Assembly (NCBI GenBank): GCA_948829205.1
Contig: CAQLOA010000099.1
Span: forward strand, 1 to 5,849
From: an uncultured Eggerthellaceae bacterium
Lineage (GTDB): Bacteria > Actinomycetota > Coriobacteriia > Coriobacteriales > Eggerthellaceae
Direction: 5' to 3'
DNA: 5,849 nucleotides
The notes beneath the pieces are model-generated. The model was not told the origin of the DNA and ran no database searches. It worked only from the letters and a program-made list of their open reading frames with translations. The stretch's first letter is position 1. Every line of letters starts with the position of its first letter. The position numbers were made by a program, and so were the translations under genes. Positions 1 through 5,849 of the stretch are shown here, one piece after another.

Positions 1-680
1 TTGCCGAAGCTCGCGTTCGGGAAAGCAACGGCGCGAATCTGGTTGAACTCCGTCTCGCAGTGCTGTTCCAGGCTTTCTCCCAGCAGCTTGACCGTGATCT
101 TGCTGCGCATCTCGCGCATGTTCACGATCTCCTGGTCGCGGGCGCGGATTTCGGCATCCTTGGCCACCAGAATGTTCTGCAGCTCGGACTGGGACTCGAT
201 CATGTCGGCCTTGGCCTGGGCCTTGACCTGCTCGAGCTCCGCCTTGTGCTTCTCGTTGGCGGCGTCCAGCTCCAGCCTCAGCTTGTCGGAGGCGGCCACG
301 GCCTCGGCGGTGGCGTCCTTGAGTCGCGACTCGTGCTTGACGCGCTCCGAGGCCATCTCGGCCTCATGGGTCGCCTTGGCGGCCTCCAGTTCGGCCCTGC
401 GCCGCGACTCGACTGCCTTGAGCTCGGCCTTCAGCTTCTCGACGTCGGCCTTCGCGTCGGCAGACGCCTGCTTCTTCTGGAACTCAAGCTGGGTTTCCAA
501 CTCGGCGATGCGCTTGTCCTTGTCGGCCGAGGCCAGCTCGCCTTCGGCGCGGGCAAGCTCCACGCCCTGCTTGATGGCCGAATCGAACTCGGCGTCGCGC
601 ACCTGCTTGGCGATGTCGGCCCAGTCCGACTCGTCCACCTGGAACTGCGCCCCGCACTTGGGGCACTTTATCTCGTTCAT
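1..680 (-). CDS. DUF2130 domain protein, N-terminal part (3' end outside window)
   Basis: The first 226 residues are present and the frame stays open to the window's left edge. A short CPKCG motif (C6, C9) near the N-terminus looks like half of a zinc ribbon. Residues about 25-190 are an Ala/Glu/Lys-rich, proline-free stretch expected to form a long coiled coil. The last visible part, about 193-226, has the sequence I associate with the start of the DUF2130 domain (KLLGESLEQHCETEFNQIR, then AVAFPNASF). DUF2130 proteins have no settled function; the fold has been suggested to be nuclease-like, which I cannot test because the domain core is missing here. The ATG shares an ATGA overlap with the stop of the upstream oxidoreductase, so translation is probably coupled. 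A GGAAGG at 684-689 lies only 3 bases upstream, a rather tight spacing. There is no signal peptide or membrane segment, so it is probably cytoplasmic. Confidence 0.85.
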   Translation of the reverse strand, partial: MNEIKCPKCGAQFQVDESDWADIAKQVRDAEFDSAIKQGVELARAEGELASADKDKRIAELETQLEFQKKQASADAKADVEKLKAELKAVESRRRAELEAAKATHEAEMASERVKHESRLKDATAEAVAASDKLRLELDAANEKHKAELEQVKAQAKADMIESQSELQNILVAKDAEIRARDQEIVNMREMRSKITVKLLGESLEQHCETEFNQIRAVAFPNASFG

Positions 681-1981
681 CGGCCTTCCAGCCCTTCCTT
701 TATGCGCAGGGTCAGCATGGCGCCGGTGTCGTAGGCCACGCCCCCTTCCACGTCGGTGTCGCTGGTTATGTTGAAGCCGACCAGCTGGCGTCCCTCGCCG
801 TCGTCGGTGGGCCTGTACACGTAAACGACCGTCATCTCGTCGCCCTCGCGCACCTCGATTTCGCCGCCGGGGCCCGGGTCGATGGTGCCCGCGGAAAGGA
901 AGAGAGTGCCGTCAACCGCTATGGTATTGGACGATATGGAGCCATGGAAGGCGTCGGAGTCCTCGGGCGTGCCTCCCGCAAGCTCGCAGGCGATGGCGCG
1001 TCCGGCGCAGGCGCCCTGCACCGCCGCGTTCTTCCATATGCCCACAATGCGCCTCTCGCCGCTGGTCAGCTCGAACGCCTGAGCCACGTCGCCCGCCGCG
1101 TACACGTCGGGGTCGCTCGTGCGCATGAACTCGTCCACCAGCAGCCCCTTGTCCACGTCAAGCTCGCCCGACGTCAGGAACGCAAGGTTGCCTCTCATGC
1201 CGTGCGCGACCGCGATCTGGTCGAAGTCCTCCACGTCGCCGCTGCTGAACCCTACCTTCAGCAGGCGCCCGTCGGGATGGCCCGGCGCGTCCTGCACGGA
1301 CACCGCGGAAATCGTCTGGCCCAGCCTGAAGCGCACGCCCTTCTCGCGCATGCGCGCCTCGAAGCGCTCGGCCGCCGCGGGCAGCGCGTTGAAGTCGAGC
1401 ACGTGGGGGTTCATGCCCACCAGCGTGACCTGCTTGCCTTGCGCGAGGCAGGCCTCCACCATCTTCAGCGCCACCATCGAAGCGCCGCTGACCAGCACGC
1501 TCCTGCACGCGGGGTCCTCCAACGCCGCCCTCATTCGCTCGGCGTCGGCCATGGAATGCAGCGCCAGCGGCTCGTAGCCGCAGTCGGCAGGGAACCCGAC
1601 GGTCGATGGGGACGACCCCGTGGCTATGACGCACTTCGAGTAGGGGAAGTCGCCTTGGGACGTCCTCACCACGTGCGCCTGCACGTCGAGCCCAGTGGCC
1701 GGCGTGCCGTTATGCACGTTCAGCGAAAGGGCGCCCATTTCCTCTTCCGTCCAGGGGAAGCACTCGTCGTACGGCCTCATGCCACCCGCGTAGTACGACG
1801 TGAGTATGGGGCTGTAGGGCGGCGTGTCCAGGTCGGAGAAAACATCGATGGCGCCCCGGTATCCGGCCTGCCTAAGCGCGATGGCGGCGTTGACGCCGGC
1901 CGTGCCGAAACCGATTATCGCGACGGGAGCGGCCTCCGTGGATGGGATTCGGCTTCCGCCGTTCGTGTCGTTGGTCATCAT
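677..1981 (-). CDS. FAD-dependent oxidoreductase (disulfide-reductase fold) with eroded NAD site
   Basis: A 434-residue flavoprotein of the NADH oxidase/rubredoxin reductase-like family. The N-terminal Rossmann motif GFGTAG (24-29) binds FAD, with D50 as a likely ribose-binding acid. It is followed by PPYSPIL (54-60), the ATGSSP motif (120-125) and the second FAD motif VYAAGDVAQ (293-301). In place of the usual GGGYIG-type NAD motif there is SGASMVA (165-171), and the acidic residue expected after the next strand is G189, so NAD(P)H binding is doubtful. No CxxxxC redox disulfide is seen. Residues from about 345 form the C-terminal domain. It begins 6 bases after the FeS gene, and its 3' end overlaps the DUF2130 gene by 4 bases. 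This suggests it is the flavin subunit partnered with the FeS protein. There are two adjacent ATGs; the second (1976-1978) lies 5 bases from AAGGAG and fits better. The product is cytoplasmic and its substrate is unknown. Confidence 0.9.
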   Translation of the reverse strand: MMTNDTNGGSRIPSTEAAPVAIIGFGTAGVNAAIALRQAGYRGAIDVFSDLDTPPYSPILTSYYAGGMRPYDECFPWTEEEMGALSLNVHNGTPATGLDVQAHVVRTSQGDFPYSKCVIATGSSPSTVGFPADCGYEPLALHSMADAERMRAALEDPACRSVLVSGASMVALKMVEACLAQGKQVTLVGMNPHVLDFNALPAAAERFEARMREKGVRFRLGQTISAVSVQDAPGHPDGRLLKVGFSSGDVEDFDQIAVAHGMRGNLAFLTSGELDVDKGLLVDEFMRTSDPDVYAAGDVAQAFELTSGERRIVGIWKNAAVQGACAGRAIACELAGGTPEDSDAFHGSISSNTIAVDGTLFLSAGTIDPGPGGEIEVREGDEMTVVYVYRPTDDGEGRQLVGFNITSDTDVEGGVAYDTGAMLTLRIKEGLEGR

Positions 1982-1983
1982 GG

Positions 1984-1989
1984 CTCCTT
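1984..1989 (-). promoter_or_regulatory. Ribosome binding site of the FAD oxidoreductase gene
   Basis: AAGGAG overlaps the TAA stop of the upstream FeS gene. It lies 2 bases from the first ATG (1979-1981) and 5 bases from the second (1976-1978), which favours the second ATG as the start used. Confidence 0.7.
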
Positions 1990-3283
1990 AAGCGAACACC
2001 TGGTTGAGCCAGGGCCCGTACTCGCCTTCGTACATCCCTTGAAGCTGCGCGAACACCTTCGGCCAGTCGAACTGGTTCTCGAACATCAGCTCGGCGTAGT
2101 GCTTGTTCGAAATGTCGCGCGGAACGGCCATGAGCTGCGAGGCATAGGTGTATGTGCACGTGGGGCACATGGTGACCACCACCGAGCCGTCGTCGGCGAA
2201 CGAAAGCTTGCTGTCGGCCTGGCTTGCCTGCCTGTTTGGGTCGAATGCGCCGACGGCGCCGCCCGCGCCGCAGCACCCGTGGAATATCTTGGGCGCGTCC
2301 GCGTCTATCCCCAGCGCCTCGCAGGTCTCCTCAAGGTACGACCCGTCGCGGTCCTGGCACGACTTCGACACGCAAAGCGGCGCCTCGGGAAGCGGACGCT
2401 TGGGCGCAAAACCGTGCTCGGAAAGGTAACCTGGAAGAAGCTTCACCTGCACGTCGAGCCCGTGCTTGGCAAGCGTAGACCTCATGGCGTTGGCGCAACC
2501 TGGGCACACGCACACCATGGTCTTTGCGCCCGAAGAGTCCACCTCTTCGGCGATCCTGTCGCAAAGCGCCTCGGCGCGCTCGAAGAACCCGGCGCTTTTC
2601 AGGGGCGACCCGCAGCAGTGGTCGATCATGGTGGTCTTGCCGCCCAGCTCCTGCACGGTGTCGAATATCTCGCGGGTGAGGTCGGGGGCGTAGGCCGCAA
2701 GCGAGCAGCCGGGGAAGAAGGCCACCTCGCAGTCGCTTTCCGCGCCGTGGTCGTCGGTGGCCACATGGCGCGTCAGGTCGCCCAGATAGATTCCGTAGAT
2801 GGCACGGTAGGCCGTGAAGATGTCCCATTCCTGGTCAACCTGCACGCTGGTCCACGCGAAGCGGGGGATCAGCCCCAGGTCCTGGAAGTCGACGCGCGCG
2901 TTGTATACGAGGTCGCACACGTCGTTGTGCGCGAAGCAGGTGTTCTTGCACGTGGTGCAGAAGAAGCAGCCTCGCACGGCCTGCACCAGCCGGGGGTTTG
3001 CGGCGATGGCGTAGGCCAAGTCCTCTCGGTCGCCGGCTTCACGTTCGGCGGCCAACATCGCCTTGGCGACGTCGCCCAACGTCATGTCGGCGGCCGTCAA
3101 CGACGGGCACGCCTTCGTGCAGTGGCCGCACTGCGTGCAAGTTCCCAGGAACTCCCAGTAGGCCGCCGCGCGTCCCAGCTTGCTGTCGGACGGCGATCCG
3201 CCAATGCCACCGACGCCTTCTGCGGCTTTGGCCGCTTCGATCATCTCGTCGGTGGAATTCCTCGTGTTGTCGTTAGGGCTCAT
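1988..3283 (-). CDS. HdrD/GlpC-like FeS protein with two CCG domains
   Basis: A 431-residue soluble electron-transfer protein. Two 4Fe-4S motifs come first: C49-C52-C55-C59 followed by P60, and C106-C109-C112-C116. Two cysteine-rich CCG domains follow. Domain 1 uses C193, CCG at 223-225 and CPGC at 260-263. Domain 2 uses C304 or C309, CCG at 337-339 and CPTC at 373-376. This order is that of heterodisulfide reductase HdrD, glycolate oxidase GlcF, anaerobic glycerol-3-phosphate dehydrogenase GlpC and thiol:fumarate reductase TfrB. In HdrB/HdrD the CCG motifs hold noncubane FeS clusters that act on disulfides. Both motifs are complete here, so it should be active. There is no membrane segment and no membrane partner gene. 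It is first in its operon and is followed after 6 bases by an FAD oxidoreductase, its likely partner. GGAAGGGAG at 3287-3295 is the ribosome binding site. The N-terminal 40 residues are polar and family-variable. The true substrate is unknown. Confidence 0.92.
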   Translation of the reverse strand: MSPNDNTRNSTDEMIEAAKAAEGVGGIGGSPSDSKLGRAAAYWEFLGTCTQCGHCTKACPSLTAADMTLGDVAKAMLAAEREAGDREDLAYAIAANPRLVQAVRGCFFCTTCKNTCFAHNDVCDLVYNARVDFQDLGLIPRFAWTSVQVDQEWDIFTAYRAIYGIYLGDLTRHVATDDHGAESDCEVAFFPGCSLAAYAPDLTREIFDTVQELGGKTTMIDHCCGSPLKSAGFFERAEALCDRIAEEVDSSGAKTMVCVCPGCANAMRSTLAKHGLDVQVKLLPGYLSEHGFAPKRPLPEAPLCVSKSCQDRDGSYLEETCEALGIDADAPKIFHGCCGAGGAVGAFDPNRQASQADSKLSFADDGSVVVTMCPTCTYTYASQLMAVPRDISNKHYAELMFENQFDWPKVFAQLQGMYEGEYGPWLNQVFA

Positions 3284-3492
3284 AGGCTCCCTTCCAACGC
3301 AATGTTTTCATGCCAGTCTATCACCCGGCGATGAAGATAATGCGGGCACGACGCAAGACGGCCGAGCGTAATGCCTCCAAGCCGCCCCTAGGCATCCGAA
3401 GAAGCCTACCTCCGCAGCAAGAAAGTGATATACCCATCACGGTTTTTCGCAGCGAGGAGAGGCCTGGGGATGCCTGGGCGCGGTTTCCGTGA
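3284..3492. other. Intergenic spacer between the repair and redox operons
   Basis: These 209 bases separate the nfo stop from the FeS gene start and hold no convincing gene on either strand. The part nearest the FeS gene is locally AT-richer and includes a TAGACT at 3315-3320 that could serve as a -10 box, but no matching -35 box is seen, so I do not call a promoter. The part next to nfo holds inverted repeats, described separately. A 7-base direct repeat, GCCTGGG, occurs at 3462-3468 and 3472-3478. The spacer should contain the end of the repair transcript and the promoter of the redox operon. Confidence 0.6.
3425..3440. repeat. 16-base palindrome, possible operator
   Basis: GTGAT and ATCAC flank six bases (ATACCC on the plus strand), giving a perfect 5-base dyad. 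It lies about 140 bases upstream of the FeS gene start and just beyond the end of nfo. The half-site resembles those of CRP/FNR-type regulators, but the spacing differs: FNR has 4 bases between TTGAT and ATCAA, and CRP has 6 between TGTGA and TCACA. It could be an operator, part of a weak terminator, or chance. Confidence 0.35.
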
Positions 3493-3493
3493 T
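3436..3493 (-). repeat. Inverted repeat at the end of nfo, possible transcript-end hairpin
   Basis: ATCACGG at 3436-3442 and CCGTGAT at 3487-3493 form a perfect 7-base inverted repeat with 44 bases between the arms. In the nfo transcript one arm begins at the last base of the stop codon. The loop is GC-rich and could fold further. No U-tract follows in the minus-strand direction, so it is not a canonical intrinsic terminator; a 3'-end protecting stem or a factor-dependent end is possible. Confidence 0.35.
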
Positions 3494-4341
3494 TACAAAA
3501 GTTCCGCCCTTGCGTCGCGAAGAAGCACGATCTCGTCGCCGTACTCGGCCACTTTGTCGTGCGGCGTCTCCAAGAAGAACGGCAGATGGCGAAGCGCGGG
3601 ATGCGCAGTCACCGCGGCCAGCGCGTCCAGCCCGATGTGGCCGCCGCCTATGACCTCGTGGCGGTCCTTGTGCGCGCCGATGGGGTTCTTGGAGTCGTTC
3701 AGGTGGATGGCGCGCAGCCTGTCCAGCCCCACCGTGCGGTCGAACTCGTCCAGCACGCCGTCCAAGTCGCCCACGATGTCGTAGCCGCCCTCCCACACGT
3801 GGCACGTGTCCAGGCACACGCCCACGTGGTCGTCCAGGTCGATGCGGTCGATGATGGCCGCAAGCTCCTCGAAGCGGGCGCCCACCTCGCTTCCCTTCCC
3901 CGCCATGGTCTCGAGCAGAAGGGTAGTGGTCTGGTCGGAGGCAAGCACCTGGTTCAGCGCGTCGGCGATCTTGTCGATGCCTGCCTCGGCGCCCTGCCCC
4001 ACATGCGCCCCTGGATGCATGTTGTACAGCTGGTTCGGGGTGGTTTCCATGCGTCGCAGGTCGTCGGCCAGCGTCTGTATGGCGAACTCGCGCGTCTCGT
4101 CCTTCGCGGCGGCGGGATTAAGCGTGTACGGAGCATGGGCCAGTATGGTGGATATTCCCGCCTCGTTCGCCAGCCCGAAGTACTTCTCGACGTCCGCCGG
4201 GTCGATGTCCTTGGCCTTGCCTCCGCGCGGGTTGCGCGTGAAGAACTGGAACGTGTTCGCACCTATGGACGCCGCCTCGCGCGCCATGTTGGCGTAGCCC
4301 TTCGAGCAGGACAGATGGCACCCTATGGTGAAGTCGTCCAT
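3493..4341 (-). CDS. nfo: Endonuclease IV (deoxyribonuclease IV, AP endonuclease)
   Basis: A 282-residue protein matching the usual length (about 280) of the Nfo family, a TIM-barrel enzyme with three zinc ions. It cuts the backbone 5' to abasic sites and removes blocked 3' ends such as those left by AP lyases. All nine metal ligands of the E. coli enzyme have counterparts: H69 (LAHAPY), H109 (MHPG), E144 (LLLETMAGKG), D178 and H181 (CLDTCH), H213 (IHLND), D226 and H228 (KDRHE) and E258 (FLETP). It should therefore be fully active. The start at 4341 gives the family N-terminus and has AAGGAGG 6 bases upstream; longer in-frame starts would add an unrelated leader lying over mazG. It begins one base after the mazG stop, so translation is almost surely coupled. 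It is last in the repair operon, downstream of a glycosylase that creates its substrate. Cytoplasmic, nucleoid-acting. Confidence 0.97.
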   Translation of the reverse strand: MDDFTIGCHLSCSKGYANMAREAASIGANTFQFFTRNPRGGKAKDIDPADVEKYFGLANEAGISTILAHAPYTLNPAAAKDETREFAIQTLADDLRRMETTPNQLYNMHPGAHVGQGAEAGIDKIADALNQVLASDQTTTLLLETMAGKGSEVGARFEELAAIIDRIDLDDHVGVCLDTCHVWEGGYDIVGDLDGVLDEFDRTVGLDRLRAIHLNDSKNPIGAHKDRHEVIGGGHIGLDALAAVTAHPALRHLPFFLETPHDKVAEYGDEIVLLRDARAELL

Positions 4342-4342
4342 C

Positions 4343-5263
4343 CTAGGCCTCCTTTGCTTGGGCCTGTGCGGGCCCCTGCACCTGCGCATGTTCCTGCGCC
4401 TTCGCAGCCTGCCACAGGCCCTCCAGCTGGTCGATGTCCATGTCGCGCAAATCGTCGCCGCCCTCGCGTGCGGCGTCCTCCATGCGCTCCCAGCGTCCGC
4501 GGAACTTCGCACAGGTCTTGCGAAGCGACTCCTCGGCGCTGATCCCCATGCGGCGCGCCACGTTCACCAGCGTGAACAGCACGTCGCCGAACTCCAGCTC
4601 CACGTCGGCCACGGCGTCGGCGTCGTCGTGCAGGATCATGCCGGCATCGTCCTTAGGTGCGCGCCCGTAGGCATCCTTCAGCTCGGCCACCTCTTCGTCC
4701 ACCTTGGCCCACACGTCGTCGATCGACTCCCATTCGAACCCGACCGCGGCGGCCTTGCGGGAAATCTTCTGCGCCTGCATCAGCGCAGGAAAGTTGACCG
4801 ACACGCTGTCCAGCAGCCCTGGCTCGCGGGCCTCGCCTTGGCCGTCGGCCTCGTCGCCGGCTGCCGCCTGCTTCTCCTGCAGCTTTATCTTGTCCCACAG
4901 CGTGATGACGTCGTTGGCGCTTCCACCCTTCACGTCGCCGAACACGTGGGGGTGGCGTCGCACGATCTTCGCGTTGATGTCGGCGCACACGTCGTCGATG
5001 TCGAACTCGCACGCGTCCTTGGCTATCTGGCTCTGCAGCACCACCTGCAGAAGCACGTCGCCCAGCTCCTCCCGCATGTGCGGAACGTCGTCGTGCTCTA
5101 TGGCATCCACGGCCTCGTAGGCCTCCTCGATCATGTTGGACGCGATGGACACGTGCGTCTGCTCGAGGTCCCACGGGCAGCCCCCGTCGGGGTTGCGCAG
5201 GGCGGCTATGGTGGCGACGAACTCGCCGAACGCCGGGTGTTCCTTCGGCTCCTCGAAAGGCAT
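4343..5263 (-). CDS. mazG: Nucleoside triphosphate pyrophosphohydrolase MazG
   Basis: A 306-residue tandem-domain MazG, which hydrolyses (d)NTPs to monophosphate and pyrophosphate. In several bacteria it removes aberrant or oxidised nucleotides, and mycobacterial MazG acts on 5-OH-dCTP. The N-terminal domain has GCPWDLEQTH (28-37), the metal-binding EEAYE (46-50) and EELGD (65-69), and the R-R-H-P-H-V-F-G block (102-109). The second domain has the family segment PALMQAQKISRKAAAVGFEW (159-178), EEVAE (190-194) and EFGD (224-227). Both metal-binding sets look intact. It is longer than E. coli MazG (263 residues) because of an Ala/Glu/Gly-rich interdomain linker (about 131-149), about a dozen extra residues between the second-domain motifs (within 195-223), and an Ala/Gln-rich C-terminal tail (287-306). 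The ATG follows GAGG (5268-5271) with 4 bases spacing. It lies 6 bases after the glycosylase stop and 1 base before nfo. Confidence 0.96.
   Translation of the reverse strand: MPFEEPKEHPAFGEFVATIAALRNPDGGCPWDLEQTHVSIASNMIEEAYEAVDAIEHDDVPHMREELGDVLLQVVLQSQIAKDACEFDIDDVCADINAKIVRRHPHVFGDVKGGSANDVITLWDKIKLQEKQAAAGDEADGQGEAREPGLLDSVSVNFPALMQAQKISRKAAAVGFEWESIDDVWAKVDEEVAELKDAYGRAPKDDAGMILHDDADAVADVELEFGDVLFTLVNVARRMGISAEESLRKTCAKFRGRWERMEDAAREGGDDLRDMDIDQLEGLWQAAKAQEHAQVQGPAQAQAKEA
4348..4354 (-). promoter_or_regulatory. Ribosome binding site of nfo, inside mazG
   Basis: AAGGAGG, a near-perfect Shine-Dalgarno sequence, lies 6 bases upstream of the nfo ATG. It is made by the final Lys-Glu-Ala codons of mazG, so the mazG C-terminus and the nfo translation signal share bases. 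This decides the nfo start. Confidence 0.85.
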
Positions 5264-5269
5264 GAAGCC

Positions 5270-5849
5270 TCACTTCCTTCTGTCGGTCATGTAATAGAAG
5301 ACGTACTGCTGCATTATGCCCGCGTCCTCGCCGAACTGGGCGAAGGGGTCGACGCCCCCGCATTCCTCGTCGATGGCGCGGGCGATCCACACGTCGATTG
5401 GAACCTGCGAGGTGCGGCCGTAGCCGAACAGGCACACGCAGTTGGCCACCTTGGCGCCCACGCCGCGCGCCTTCTGCAGCCCTTCGAAGAGTGCTTCGTC
5501 GTCGGCGTCGGCAAGCGCCTTCAGGTCGAGCTCGCCGCTTAGCACCTGGCGCGTCGTCTCGGCTATGTAGGGCGCACGGTACCCAAGGCTGCAGGCGCGC
5601 AGGTCTTCCTCGCTGGCCTGGGCAAGCTGCTCGGGCGTGGGGAAGGCGTAAACCGTTCCGCGCTCGGTTTCCACCGGGCTGCCGAAGCGCCGGGCAAGCT
5701 GCTCCACCGCGCTTGCGATGGCGGGCATGTTCTTGCGCTGCGACACGATGAACGTTATCAGCATCTCCCAGGGGTCCTGCGCAAGGATGCGCAGTCCGCG
5801 CCCGTATGCCATAGCCTCGTCGACGAAGGCGTTGCGGCCCTCGCATGCG
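5270..5849 (-). CDS. OGG-type HhH-GPD DNA glycosylase, 5' end outside window
   Basis: The frame is open to the right edge, and family-like residues continue upstream of the first internal ATG (5810-5812), giving NAFVDEAMAYGRGLRILAQD. The N-terminal domain is therefore cut off and that ATG is not the start. Numbered from that ATG, the HhH-GPD core spans the visible part: DPWEMLITFIVSQ (13-25), the helix-hairpin-helix GVGAKVANCVCLFGYG (117-132) with K121 at the catalytic lysine position, and VPIDVWIAR (137-145) with D140 as the catalytic aspartate. It ends with QQYVFYYM (168-175). These match the OGG1/8-oxoguanine glycosylase branch, which removes oxidised guanine and can cut the strand by AP lyase chemistry. 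The NNN motif of human OGG1 is replaced by R26-K27-N28, so the exact substrate is less certain; a 3-methyladenine glycosylase 2-type name is an alternative. It is the first visible gene of the repair operon. Confidence 0.9.
   Translation of the reverse strand, partial: ACEGRNAFVDEAMAYGRGLRILAQDPWEMLITFIVSQRKNMPAIASAVEQLARRFGSPVETERGTVYAFPTPEQLAQASEEDLRACSLGYRAPYIAETTRQVLSGELDLKALADADDEALFEGLQKARGVGAKVANCVCLFGYGRTSQVPIDVWIARAIDEECGGVDPFAQFGEDAGIMQQYVFYYMTDRRK

Noticed and set aside
60..774. Plus-strand frames of about 225-257 codons opposite the DUF2130 gene
   Set aside because: They are Leu/Ser/Ala-rich antisense images of a repetitive coiled-coil gene. The apparent hydrophobicity comes from reversed Glu/Lys codons, not from a real membrane protein.
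944..3334. Very long plus-strand open frame (796 codons) opposite the FAD and FeS genes
   Set aside because: Its codons are exact reverse complements of the codons of the two real genes, which share one frame. Stops would need TTA, CTA or TCA in the sense genes, and these are rare in GC-rich genomes. The translation is rich in Arg, His and Val and shows no family motif, while the minus-strand genes have complete cofactor motifs.
3321..3395. Minus-strand 24-residue frame upstream of the FeS gene, possible leader peptide
   Set aside because: Its ATG lies about 12 bases from the nearest GGAGGT, too far for a normal start. The peptide has no run of one amino acid and no attenuator structure beside it.
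3425..3447. Plus-strand hairpin followed by TTTTT, resembling an intrinsic terminator
   Set aside because: The 5-base stem is weak and has only two G-C pairs, and no plus-strand gene exists that it could end. In the direction of the real genes there is no U-tract after the stem.
4342..4512. Longer nfo reading frame starting at 4512
   Set aside because: The extra N-terminal residues overlap mazG in another frame, are Arg-rich and do not resemble Nfo. The start at 4341 has an ideal ribosome binding site and gives the family N-terminus and length.
3559..5542. Long plus-strand open frames opposite nfo, mazG and the glycosylase
   Set aside because: They have the same register-matched antisense effect as the longer frame to the left, with no recognisable domain and no good ribosome binding site. 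The opposite strand carries clear enzyme genes throughout.

Overview
This GC-rich window carries six protein-coding genes, all on the minus strand, so transcription runs right to left. Two of them are cut by the window edges. The strong preference for G/C-ending codons, the compact gene packing and an anaerobe-type iron-sulfur/flavin pair suggest a high-GC anaerobic actinobacterium. Coriobacteriia/Eggerthellaceae is my best guess, by inference only; no rRNA or taxonomic marker is present. I see no tRNA, rRNA, CRISPR array, insertion sequence or prophage gene.

Right block (5849 to 3493): a tightly packed genome-maintenance operon. In transcription order it holds an OGG-type HhH-GPD DNA glycosylase (5' end outside the window), a two-domain MazG nucleotide pyrophosphohydrolase, and endonuclease IV (nfo). 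The gaps are 6 bases and 1 base, and the nfo ribosome binding site is built into the last codons of mazG. Together they would clean the nucleotide pool, excise damaged bases and process the resulting abasic sites and blocked 3' ends.

Spacer (3492 to 3284, about 209 bases): the only real intergenic region. It holds a 16-base palindrome and a wider inverted repeat touching the nfo stop codon. It must separate the two operons and probably holds the promoter of the left block, but I could not identify a convincing promoter or a canonical terminator.

Left block (3283 to 1): a second operon. It holds an HdrD/GlpC-like protein with two 4Fe-4S motifs and two CCG domains, an FAD-dependent disulfide-reductase-fold oxidoreductase whose NAD-binding motif is eroded, and the start of a DUF2130 protein with a long coiled coil. 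Gaps are 6 bases and a 4-base ATGA overlap. The first two look like subunits of one soluble redox enzyme that moves electrons between FeS clusters and flavin; the substrate cannot be told from sequence. The most interesting points are the eroded NAD site in this pair and the coherent repair operon. I found no strong evidence for a wholly new system.
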